Below, piece after piece: positions 1-5,015 of a DNA stretch of 5,752 nt. How positions within the stretch are numbered: position 1 is the stretch's first letter; every line of letters starts with the position of its first letter. Source of the stretch: Phycisphaerales bacterium (GTDB taxonomy: Bacteria; Planctomycetota; Phycisphaerae; Sedimentisphaerales; Anaerohalosphaeraceae); NCBI GenBank assembly GCA_011055475.1, contig DSDH01000724.1:1-5752 (forward strand), written 5' to 3'. Position numbers and translations under genes: made by a program. Under the pieces are notes generated by a model. That model did not search any database and was not told the origin of the DNA. It worked only from the letters and a program-made list of their open reading frames with translations.

Positions 1-154
1 CCCCGGCCAGGTGGGCCGTGTTGGCCGGAATCACCAGCCGACCCGCGGCGACCTCCGAGCGCACGAGTTCGGGGTCGAGGGCCTCGCGCTGGGCGACGCG
101 CCGTATCGCCTCGCTGATCCGCCCGGTGCGGGCGATTTGCAGTTGTGTAGGCAT
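1..154 (-). CDS. thiC: ThiC, phosphomethylpyrimidine synthase (N-terminal part, cut by window edge)
   Basis: ThiC is the radical-SAM enzyme that rearranges aminoimidazole ribotide into HMP-phosphate, the pyrimidine half of thiamine, in the cytoplasm. Only the first 51 codons are here, and the catalytic barrel and C-terminal [4Fe-4S] cysteine motif lie outside the window. The visible residues read MPTQLQIARTGRISEAIRRV, followed by a DPELVRSEVAAGRLVIPAN segment at about residues 27-45. This matches the conserved ThiC opening (TQL..AR.G.I....VA...G.DPE.....A.G...IPAN). The gene starts directly at this conserved segment, so it appears to be the compact form without the long N-terminal extension of the E. 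coli enzyme. The ATG at 152-154 is supported by a GGAG seven bases upstream and by the TPP riboswitch in its leader, which independently confirms a thiamine gene. Confidence 0.93.
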   Translation of the reverse strand, partial: MPTQLQIARTGRISEAIRRVAQREALDPELVRSEVAAGRLVIPANTAHLAG

Positions 155-161
155 GTCCGGA

Positions 162-165
162 CTCC
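162..165 (-). promoter_or_regulatory. thiC ribosome binding site
   Basis: On the minus strand GGAG stands seven bases before the thiC ATG. It follows directly after the T-run of the terminator (166-197), so it is transcribed only if RNA polymerase passes the terminator. It fixes 154 as the start. Confidence 0.75.
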
Positions 166-197
166 AAAAAGAAACGCTTCCCGAGAAAGGGAAGCGT
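166..197 (-). terminator. Riboswitch-controlled intrinsic terminator of thiC
   Basis: On the minus strand ACGCTTCCC (197-189) and GGGAAGCGT (182-174) form a perfect 9-bp stem with a six-base loop, followed by TTCTTTTT (173-166). This is a classic Rho-independent terminator placed between the TPP aptamer and the thiC Shine-Dalgarno. Its 5' arm can instead pair with the 3' edge of the aptamer, so it is expected to form only when TPP holds the aptamer closed. It is also the first terminator met by transcripts running out of mraY. Confidence 0.9.
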
Positions 198-233
198 CGC
201 TATCGCTCAAACGTTCGTCGAACGTCGCTTCCC
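189..233 (-). promoter_or_regulatory. Antiterminator element of the thiC leader
   Basis: On the minus strand GGGAAGCG at 233-226 (end of the TPP aptamer) is a perfect 8-base complement of CGCTTCCC at 196-189 (5' arm of the terminator). Pairing them breaks both aptamer stem P1, because bases 226-229 are shared, and the terminator. Between the two arms lies a small self-complementary hairpin (225-211, six pairs and a three-base loop), which could stack inside the antiterminator. Seen: the complementarity. Inferred: that this is the OFF/ON switch. Confidence 0.8.
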
Positions 234-318
234 TACGCAGGTACACCGCCCCGGCGGCTGCCTGATCAGGTTCCAAGGGCCTTTCTCAGATCCGCCGACG
301 CGGACCACCCCTAGCGAC
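224..318 (-). promoter_or_regulatory. TPP riboswitch (THI element) upstream of thiC
   Basis: Read on the minus strand, the stretch carries the hallmarks of the thiamine pyrophosphate aptamer in order. P1 5' strand is GTCGCT (318-313), then AGGGGTG. P3 is TCCGC/GCGGA with a four-base loop, followed by CTGAGA (289-284) and ACCTGATC (271-264). Next comes a CAGG/CCTG P4 stem with an inner GC-rich P5 hairpin, then GCGTAGGGAA (238-229). The P1 3' strand AGCGAC (229-224) is fully complementary to the 5' strand. TPP binding to this class closes P1. The downstream terminator and antiterminator show that control is at transcription. P4/P5 is somewhat longer than in E. coli thiM, which is normal variation. 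Confidence 0.96.
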
Positions 319-325
319 CGACCGG

Positions 326-355
326 ATTTTACCGCCCGTTTCTACGGCGTGTCAA
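326..355 (-). promoter_or_regulatory. Sigma70-type promoter of thiC
   Basis: On the minus strand TTGACA (355-350) and TAAAAT (331-326) are separated by 18 bases. That is a perfect -35 and a five-of-six -10. The expected start of transcription, about seven bases further at 318-319, coincides with the first base of riboswitch stem P1, which supports both calls. The promoter lies in the short gap after the mraY stop codon (368). Confidence 0.82.
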
Positions 356-367
356 AGGATTTGTTCG

Positions 368-1528
368 TCAGCGCAGTTTCAGCGTCGCTAGGGCCAGGAT
401 CGCGCAGGCGATCTCCAATAGCCAGAACCGCACAACGACCTGTGGCTCGGACCAGCCGCCCAGGTGAAAGTGGTAGTGTATCGGCGCGCAGCGGAACATT
501 CGCTTGCCGTGGGTGTACTTGTAGTAGCCCACCTGGAGGATGACGCTCCCAAGCTCCATCACGAAGACACCGCCGATCAGCAGCAGCAGGATTTCGTGCC
601 GCGTGACCAGGGCCCCGTAGCCCATGGCCGCCCCCAGCGGCAGCGAGCCCACGTCGCCCATGAACACCTGGGCGGGGTGGCAGTTGAAGTACAAAAAGCC
701 CAGCACCGCCCCCAGGATCGAGGCGTAGAAGACACACAACTCGCTGGCCTTGGGGATATGCGGCAGCAGCAGGTAGCGGGCCCACGTGACGCCTTCGGGG
801 TTGTCGGGCGTTTGCGAATACGACATGTCCTCCGAGGCGACGTAACACAGGACGATCAGTACGAACGAGACCACCCCCAGGCAGCCCGAGGCCAGGCCGT
901 CCATACCGTCGGTGAGGTTCACGGCGTTGCTCGTGGCCGACATGTACAGGATGGCGATGACCGCGAAGACCCAGCCGGCCAGCGGGATGCCATACTTATA
1001 GAACGGCAGCCAAAGCCGCACGGCGTCGTCGATCTGTCGAAAGTCGCTATACAGAAAGTGGGCCACGAGCACGGACCCGCCGAATTGGAAGACGAGCTTC
1101 TCCCAGGCTTTGAGGCCGTCGCGATTGCGGGGCTGGGTGCCGGCGGTCAGCTTGAGCCAGTCATCGGCGGCGCCGATGCCTCCGAACCAGATGATGACGA
1201 ACAGGGCCTTCTGTATGAACGGATTCGTCAGGTCCGCCCACAGGCACGTGCCGAGCACGATGGCCAGCAGAATCATCAGGCCGCCCATCGTCGGCGTGTT
1301 CGCCCGCTCGCGCATGAGCTCGTTGAGCGCGGTGTGATGGAACTCCGGTCGATCGCCGACCTTCTTGCGCATGAGCCAGCGGATGATCCGCGGTCCGATC
1401 AGCAGGCTCAGGACCAGGCTCACCAGCGCCGCGGCGATGCTGCGGAACAGGATGTTCTCGTAGGCGTAAAAGCCCGCGACGGGCCGCTCCAGGTGCTGCC
1501 GCAAAAAATCGAGCAGGTGATAAAGCAC
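368..1528 (-). CDS. mraY: MraY, phospho-N-acetylmuramoyl-pentapeptide transferase
   Basis: This integral membrane enzyme transfers phospho-MurNAc-pentapeptide from UDP to undecaprenyl phosphate, giving lipid I at the cytoplasmic face of the inner membrane. The 386-residue product has about ten hydrophobic segments. Family motifs include ADDWLK (121-126, the Mg-binding aspartates), NLTDGMDGLASG (204-215), MGDVGSLPLG (290-299) and APIHYHFHLGGW (348-359). The last is the HHH loop, here HYH with Tyr in the middle. It is somewhat longer than E. coli MraY (360), mainly through extra hydrophilic residues around 232-248. The start is GTG. GGAGG lies 11 bases upstream inside the end of murF, and MLYHLLDFL aligns with the usual MraY N-terminus. 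Six bases separate it from the murF stop, so the two are surely co-transcribed. No terminator follows before the thiC promoter. Confidence 0.97.
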   Translation of the reverse strand: MLYHLLDFLRQHLERPVAGFYAYENILFRSIAAALVSLVLSLLIGPRIIRWLMRKKVGDRPEFHHTALNELMRERANTPTMGGLMILLAIVLGTCLWADLTNPFIQKALFVIIWFGGIGAADDWLKLTAGTQPRNRDGLKAWEKLVFQFGGSVLVAHFLYSDFRQIDDAVRLWLPFYKYGIPLAGWVFAVIAILYMSATSNAVNLTDGMDGLASGCLGVVSFVLIVLCYVASEDMSYSQTPDNPEGVTWARYLLLPHIPKASELCVFYASILGAVLGFLYFNCHPAQVFMGDVGSLPLGAAMGYGALVTRHEILLLLIGGVFVMELGSVILQVGYYKYTHGKRMFRCAPIHYHFHLGGWSEPQVVVRFWLLEIACAILALATLKLR

Positions 1529-1534
1529 TGTCGG

Positions 1535-2962
1535 CTATGCCTCCGAACGCCGTGGCGAAGATCGGGCCGACGGCGCGCCCGCCTCGGCCGGGGCGAATCC
1601 GGCGCGCAGTCGCTGCACGGCCTGTTCCAGGTGCATGCAACGCGAGCCTTTGACCAGTACTATATCGTCCGCCGCCACGAATTCTTGCAGATTATCGCAC
1701 AGGACCTCGGTCGTCGTAAACCGAGTGACGGCTCGTCCGGGGTCGGCCGACTGCCTGAAGCCGCGCTCGACGGCCTCGACGAACGAACCGGCCGCCAGCA
1801 GCACCTGCACACCATGCTCGGCGGCCTGGCGGCCCAGGTCCTCGTGCAGCGACTCGGCCGCCGGGCCCAGCTCGGCCATCGTGCCGCAGATGAACACGCT
1901 TCGACGGCCCGTGCGCCCGGCCAGCCGTTGCAGGCAGTCCAGGGCGTTGGCCATCGAGGCCGGGTTGGCGTTGTAGCAATCGTTCAACACGAGCAGCGGC
2001 CCGATGGATTCAAGCTGCAATCGCATCTCCGGCGGCGTCAGCGACGCGACCGCTCCGGCGAAGTCGCCCACGTCCACCCCGAACCGCCGACACACGGCCC
2101 AGGCGGCCAAAACGTTCTCCAGGTTCGCCCGGCCGGCCAGGGGGACCTCGACGCGGACCGATTCGATGGTCAGCCGGCCGCGGTCGCCATCGGTCTGTAG
2201 GGCATCGGCGTGGATCGTACAATCCGCCGATGTGCCGAAGGTCTCGAACGCAAGGCCCAGCCGGCGGCAATACGCGACAAGCTCCGGGGTTCGCCCGTTG
2301 ATCAGCAGACAGCCGTCCGGCCGCAGCCCCTCGGCGATCGAGGCCTTCTCGGCGACGATGGCCTCCAGCGACCCGAAACCCTCCAGATGTGCGGGCAACA
2401 CGTTCGTAACCACGGCGATGTCCGGCTCGGCGATCAAGGTCAGGTCACGGATCTCGCCGGGCGCGTTGGTGCCCAGCTCCGCGACGACCACGGCATGCTC
2501 GCGACCGGCCCGCAAAAGCGTCAATGGCAGGCCCACGGCGTTGTTGAAGCTCTTCTCGGCCTGGTGGCAGCCCATCCGCCGCGACAGGACGTGGTGGACG
2601 ATCTGCCGCGTGGTGGTCTTGCCCGCCGAGCCGGTGATGCCCACCACACGGAATCCCATCCGCCGCCGGTACCACCGCGCCAGGTCGCCCAACGCCCGCA
2701 ACGTGTCACCGACGCGGATAAGCCGGCCATCCTGGGGCGCGAGGGCATCGTCGCGGACCACCGCGCAGCACGCACCGGCCCGCAGCGCCGTCTCCACGAA
2801 CACATGGCCGTCGAACCGCTCGCCCCGCAGGGCGAAGAAACACGCCCCCGGCGGGATCGCCCGCGAATCGGTGCTGATCGAACGCACGAGTCCATCCGGC
2901 ACAGGCCCCTCCACCCGACCGCCGACCGCCCGAATCAGCTCTGCCACAGAAAAAGGTTCCAT
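1535..2962 (-). CDS. murF: MurF, UDP-MurNAc-tripeptide:D-alanyl-D-alanine ligase
   Basis: Cytoplasmic Mur ligase that uses ATP to add D-Ala-D-Ala to UDP-MurNAc-tripeptide, completing the pentapeptide used by MraY. The product is 475 residues, close to the usual 450-470. Domain 1 has STDSRAIPPGACFFALRG (30-47), the UDP-substrate region of MurE/MurF. The ATP P-loop is GITGSAGKTT (108-117). KSFNNAVGLPLT (137-148) and DCYNANPASM (328-337) are MurF signatures, and VKGSRCMHLEQ lies at 437-447 near the end. The ATG at 2960-2962 begins MEPFSVAEL. The reading frame is open further upstream to 3154, but that part lies inside murE and is not MurF-like, so the internal start is chosen. An AGGGAG lies 13 bases upstream, rather far. 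The gap to murE is 46 bases. The last 20 or so residues are a low-complexity Ala/Ser/Arg tail. Confidence 0.96.
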   Translation of the reverse strand: MEPFSVAELIRAVGGRVEGPVPDGLVRSISTDSRAIPPGACFFALRGERFDGHVFVETALRAGACCAVVRDDALAPQDGRLIRVGDTLRALGDLARWYRRRMGFRVVGITGSAGKTTTRQIVHHVLSRRMGCHQAEKSFNNAVGLPLTLLRAGREHAVVVAELGTNAPGEIRDLTLIAEPDIAVVTNVLPAHLEGFGSLEAIVAEKASIAEGLRPDGCLLINGRTPELVAYCRRLGLAFETFGTSADCTIHADALQTDGDRGRLTIESVRVEVPLAGRANLENVLAAWAVCRRFGVDVGDFAGAVASLTPPEMRLQLESIGPLLVLNDCYNANPASMANALDCLQRLAGRTGRRSVFICGTMAELGPAAESLHEDLGRQAAEHGVQVLLAAGSFVEAVERGFRQSADPGRAVTRFTTTEVLCDNLQEFVAADDIVLVKGSRCMHLEQAVQRLRAGFAPAEAGAPSARSSPRRSEA

Positions 2963-3008
2963 ATCCGCCGCCGTTCTCCCTGCCTTGCCCGTAATGTCCC
3001 CCTGCCGA

Positions 3009-4448
3009 TCAGAGCAGCGTCCGGAGCACCTCGCCGGCGACTTCGCGGTCGTCGAAGTGAATCCGCTCGGTGCCGAGAATCTGATAGTCCTCGTGGCCCT
3101 TGCCGGCGATGAGGACCACGTCGCCGGCGCGGGCCTCGCGCAGGGCCGTTTCAATCGCCGCTCGACGGTCCGGCTCGACGGTCACGCGCCCTGCCCCGGC
3201 GTCGGAAAAGCCCACACGAATCTCCTCGATGATCCGCCGGGGGTCCTCGGTGCGGGGGTTGTCGCTGGTGACGACGATGCGATCGGCAAGCAGCTCGGCC
3301 ACCCGGGCCATCCGGGGTCGTTTGGTGCGGTCGCGGTCGCCGCCGCAGCCGAATACCACGATCAGCCGACCCCGGCACAGGGGCCGAAGCGTGGTCAGCA
3401 CGTTCCGCAGGGCGTCGTCCGTGTGGGCGTAGTCGACCAGAACCTGGAAATCCTGTCCCTCGTTCACGGGCTCCAGCCGACCCGGCACGGCCTGCAACGC
3501 CGCCAGTCCCCGGCCCACGGTCTCAAGGTCAAATCCGGCTGCCAGGCACAGCCCCGCCGCCGCGAGGTGATTAGCCACGTTGTGTGCTCCGACCATGGCC
3601 GTCGCCACCGGGACCGCCTTGTTGCCAAAATGCAACACGTAGTGCGTCCCGTGAGCATCCATCCGCACGACGGCGGCCCAGAGGTCGGCCGGCTCGTCTA
3701 TGGCGTACCAGAAGATGCGGCAGCGGGTCAGCTCGGCGATGCGGGCGGCGTGGGGCGATTGGCGGTTCAGCACGGCCACGGCGTGGATCGGCAGGTTCAT
3801 GAAGAGCCGGGCCTTGGCCGCCAGGTAGTCCTCTTCGGTCTTGTGATAATCCAGATGGTCGCCGCTGAGATTGGTGAAGGCCGCGGCGGTGAAGTCCACC
3901 CCAGCCAGGCGGTTCTGGTCCAGGGCATGGCTGCTGGCCTCGGCAACCATGAAGGCCGCACCGGCGTCGACCGTCTCGCGGCCCAGCCGGGCCAACTCGA
4001 TGGCATCGGGCGTGGTCAGCGGGGCCGGAATCGGCGATCCATCGCCCGTGTCGTACTGAATCGTGCCGATCAGGCCGCACCCAGCGCCGGCGGATTGTAC
4101 GACGGAACGCACCAGCCAAGCGACCGTGGTCTTGCCGTTGGTGCCGGTCACCGCCAGATTGCATAGCGACCGCGCCGGATACCCCACCCGGGCCTGGGCC
4201 AGCTCGCCCAAGGCCGCGGCGGTATCGGCGACCACGACCAGCTCGGCGGCACCGACGGGTCGATCCTGGCGGCTGACCACGTAGCGAGCCCCCTTTTTGA
4301 CGGCCTGATCGATGTAATCATGGCCGTCCACGTGGGCGCCGGGCACGGCTACGAAGACGTCGCCGGGCCGGACCTGCCGCGAATCGGCGCACAGACCGAT
4401 CCGCTCGCCTTGCGATTGAACCAGCGCCAGAAGCTGCGTAAACGTCAT
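3009..4448 (-). CDS. murE: MurE, UDP-MurNAc-dipeptide:meso-diaminopimelate ligase
   Basis: Cytoplasmic Mur ligase that adds the third, cross-linkable amino acid to UDP-MurNAc-L-Ala-D-Glu. The 479-residue product shows the UDP-binding ADSRQVRPGDVFVAVPG (21-37), the P-loop TGTNGKTT (101-108) and EASSHALDQNR (170-180). HLDYHKTEEDYLAAKARLF (198-216) includes Lys212, at the place of the carbamylated lysine. VPGRLE (321-326), DYAHTDDAL (339-347), DNPRTEDP (396-403) and GKGHEDYQ (449-456) follow. DNPR is the specificity motif of meso-DAP-adding enzymes; lysine-adding ones differ at the Arg position. DYAHTDDAL has Asp where many homologues have Pro. The ATG at 4446-4448 is supported by AGGGA seven bases upstream. 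It is the first gene of murE-murF-mraY and diverges from the flagellin gene. Confidence 0.97.
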   Translation of the reverse strand: MTFTQLLALVQSQGERIGLCADSRQVRPGDVFVAVPGAHVDGHDYIDQAVKKGARYVVSRQDRPVGAAELVVVADTAAALGELAQARVGYPARSLCNLAVTGTNGKTTVAWLVRSVVQSAGAGCGLIGTIQYDTGDGSPIPAPLTTPDAIELARLGRETVDAGAAFMVAEASSHALDQNRLAGVDFTAAAFTNLSGDHLDYHKTEEDYLAAKARLFMNLPIHAVAVLNRQSPHAARIAELTRCRIFWYAIDEPADLWAAVVRMDAHGTHYVLHFGNKAVPVATAMVGAHNVANHLAAAGLCLAAGFDLETVGRGLAALQAVPGRLEPVNEGQDFQVLVDYAHTDDALRNVLTTLRPLCRGRLIVVFGCGGDRDRTKRPRMARVAELLADRIVVTSDNPRTEDPRRIIEEIRVGFSDAGAGRVTVEPDRRAAIETALREARAGDVVLIAGKGHEDYQILGTERIHFDDREVAGEVLRTLL

Positions 4449-4455
4449 GCGGCCA

Positions 4456-4460
4456 TCCCT
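4456..4460 (-). promoter_or_regulatory. murE ribosome binding site in a hairpin loop
   Basis: AGGGA on the minus strand lies seven bases before the murE ATG. It is flanked by GGCCAT (4468-4463) and ATGGCC (4456-4451), a perfect 6-bp inverted repeat with loop TCAGGG. Most of the Shine-Dalgarno would therefore be displayed in the loop of a small hairpin. Confidence 0.6.
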
Positions 4461-4481
4461 GAATGGCCCCCCGGCGCCGGT

Positions 4482-4509
4482 ATTCTATCGTAGGCGACAA
4501 GAAACGCAA
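4482..4509 (-). promoter_or_regulatory. Candidate sigma70 promoter of murE-murF-mraY
   Basis: On the minus strand TTGCGT (4509-4504) and TAGAAT (4487-4482) are 16 bases apart, a good -10 with a moderate -35. The predicted start near 4475 gives a leader of roughly 25-30 bases before murE. It lies downstream of the minus-strand terminator at 4531-4567, so it could drive the mur operon independently of transcription coming from further upstream. Confidence 0.5.
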
Positions 4510-4521
4510 TGCCGCAATGCC
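4506..4521. repeat. Tandem direct repeat GCAATGCC x2
   Basis: Two perfect adjacent copies of the 8-base unit GCAATGCC (4506-4513 and 4514-4521). They overlap and immediately precede the candidate -35 of the murE promoter. Two 8-bp units at a promoter edge could be a small activator or repressor site, but may be chance. Confidence 0.5.
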
Positions 4522-4530
4522 TGCGAGGTG

Positions 4531-4567
4531 ATAAAAATGGGGCCGGCTCCTCCGATCCGGCCCCATT
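4531..4567 (-). terminator. Strong intrinsic terminator upstream of murE
   Basis: AATGGGGCCGG (4567-4557 on the minus strand) and CCGGCCCCATT (4546-4536) make a perfect 11-bp, very GC-rich stem with a ten-base loop. The minus strand continues with Ts (the stem ends in ATT and runs on as TTTAT). The plus-strand side has no T-run, so it works in the murE direction. No recognisable protein gene lies upstream on this strand, so it must end either a non-coding transcript or a murE leader. Confidence 0.8.
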
Positions 4568-4630
4568 CACGCTTCTACCCTCTCCGAAGCCCATCCGCCC
4601 GCGGGTAGGGCGGACAAAAAACGCTTCGTG
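4531..4630 (-). ncRNA. Candidate small RNA or murE leader RNA, about 100 nt
   Basis: This interval runs from the start predicted by the sigma54-like promoter (near 4630) to the end of the intrinsic terminator. On the minus strand it would fold as a compound hairpin. CGAAGC (4628-4623) pairs with GCTTCG (4590-4585) and encloses TCCGCCC (4614-4608) paired with GGGCGGA (4600-4594). A short single-stranded linker follows, then the terminator hairpin. An alternative is CTACCC/GGGTAG pairing (4608-4603 with 4580-4575). Promoter, folded body and terminator at this spacing are the layout of a free-standing sRNA. I do not recognise it as 6S, SRP, RNase P, tmRNA or a tRNA. It could instead be an attenuator ahead of murE. 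Its existence is inferred and its targets are unknown. Confidence 0.38.
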
Positions 4631-4640
4631 ACAACAGGGG

Positions 4641-4656
4641 TGCAATCATCATGCCA
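4641..4656 (-). promoter_or_regulatory. Sigma54-type (-24/-12) promoter match
   Basis: On the minus strand TGGCATGATGATTGCA fits the RpoN consensus TGGCACGrNNNTTGCW at all but one specified position. The invariant GG and GC have the exact ten-base spacing. Counting 12 bases from the -12 element puts the start near 4630. No bound activator site was identified upstream. It points away from the flagellin gene, toward murE and the terminator at 4531-4567. Confidence 0.5.
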
Positions 4657-4767
4657 CGATTGTTTGCCGATGGTTGTCGCAAGATGGGCGACCCGTAATG
4701 GGCTGTCACACTGAGATTTATAGCCTCAGAACCAGGCCTGCGGACTCTTTTCCATAGACAGCGAAGG

Positions 4768-4816
4768 TCCGATATGTTGCCGCAAGACAACACGTTGCAG
4801 CCATGTTGTTATCGGA
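4768..4816. repeat. Interrupted inverted repeat
   Basis: TCCGATA (4768-4774) is the reverse complement of TATCGGA (4810-4816). Just inside, ACAACA (4787-4792) is the reverse complement of TGTTGT (4804-4809). On the 3' side the two arms are contiguous. On the 5' side they are separated by 12 bases, so the whole can fold as a 13-bp stem with a 12-base bulge and an 11-base loop. There is no T-run on either side, so it is not a terminator. It may be RNA structure or a protein-binding site. Confidence 0.6.
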
Positions 4817-5004
4817 ACGCCACATGTTCAGCACTTAATCAGGTGATCAGGCCGACCCCCGTCGAGTTGGCCGCTTCGTGGAGCCGAATGCTGAATCAAA
4901 ATGCATTCCTCGGCCTATTTGACCTGTGAGAGGACGTATTTTAGGTTTTCCATGTGGACGAGGTGTTCTCGACACAGCCGGTTATCCAAAAGGGAACGAG
5001 GACC

Positions 5005-5009
5005 AGGGG
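5005..5009 (+). promoter_or_regulatory. Flagellin ribosome binding site
   Basis: AGGGG lies six bases before the ATG at 5016 and twelve before a second in-frame ATG at 5022, so it favours 5016. Two GGA motifs (AGGGA 4991-4995, GAGGA 4998-5002) lie directly upstream, an arrangement that could suit translational control by CsrA. Confidence 0.65.
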
Positions 5010-5015
5010 CAAGAG

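Larger units (their letters stand above)
4657..5015. other. Intergenic region before flagellin, no supported protein gene
   Basis: About 360 bases with visibly lower GC than the genes. I found no protein gene with a believable product on either strand, and no tRNA or rRNA. It holds a 5-bp inverted repeat CTGAG/CTCAG (4711-4729), the larger interrupted inverted repeat (4768-4816), and a degenerate direct repeat (4667-4684 against 4769-4787). A weak plus-strand sigma70-like pair TTGACC (4919-4924) with TAGGTT (4942-4947, spacing 17) could start the flagellin transcript. No sigma28 promoter with both elements is seen close to the flagellin gene. The presumed flagellin leader has GGA motifs at 4932, 4956, 4993 and 5000. 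Confidence 0.6.

Noticed and set aside
464..2200. 578-codon open frame on the plus strand across mraY and murF
   Set aside because: It is antisense to two genes with full family motifs. Its product is a low-complexity Arg/Gln/Gly/His-rich sequence, typical of shadow frames in GC-rich DNA.
2963..3154. N-terminal extension of murF by 64 codons
   Set aside because: The extension lies inside murE and is not MurF-like. The ATG at 2962 gives the usual MurF opening.
2004..4166. 720-codon open frame on the plus strand across murF and murE
   Set aside because: Same reason: antisense to well-supported Mur ligases and rich in Arg, Pro, Ser and Ala, without any recognisable domain.
4568..4581. T-box-like sequence AGGGTAGAAGCGTG before the terminator upstream of murE
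   Set aside because: It agrees with the T-box at 11 of 14 positions but lacks the essential UGGN that pairs with the tRNA end. No stem I specifier loop was seen.
4445..4645. 66-codon minus-strand frame whose TGA overlaps the murE ATG (ATGA)
   Set aside because: The overlap looks like translational coupling. However, the frame runs through the strong terminator hairpin, its start lies upstream of the predicted transcript start, and the product is not recognisable.
4666..4673. GCCGATGG as a sigma28 -10 element on the plus strand
   Set aside because: No TAAA-like -35 at the required distance.
4575..4793. 72-codon minus-strand frame in the intergenic region
   Set aside because: No convincing Shine-Dalgarno or recognisable motif. 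It crosses the sigma54-like promoter and several hairpins.
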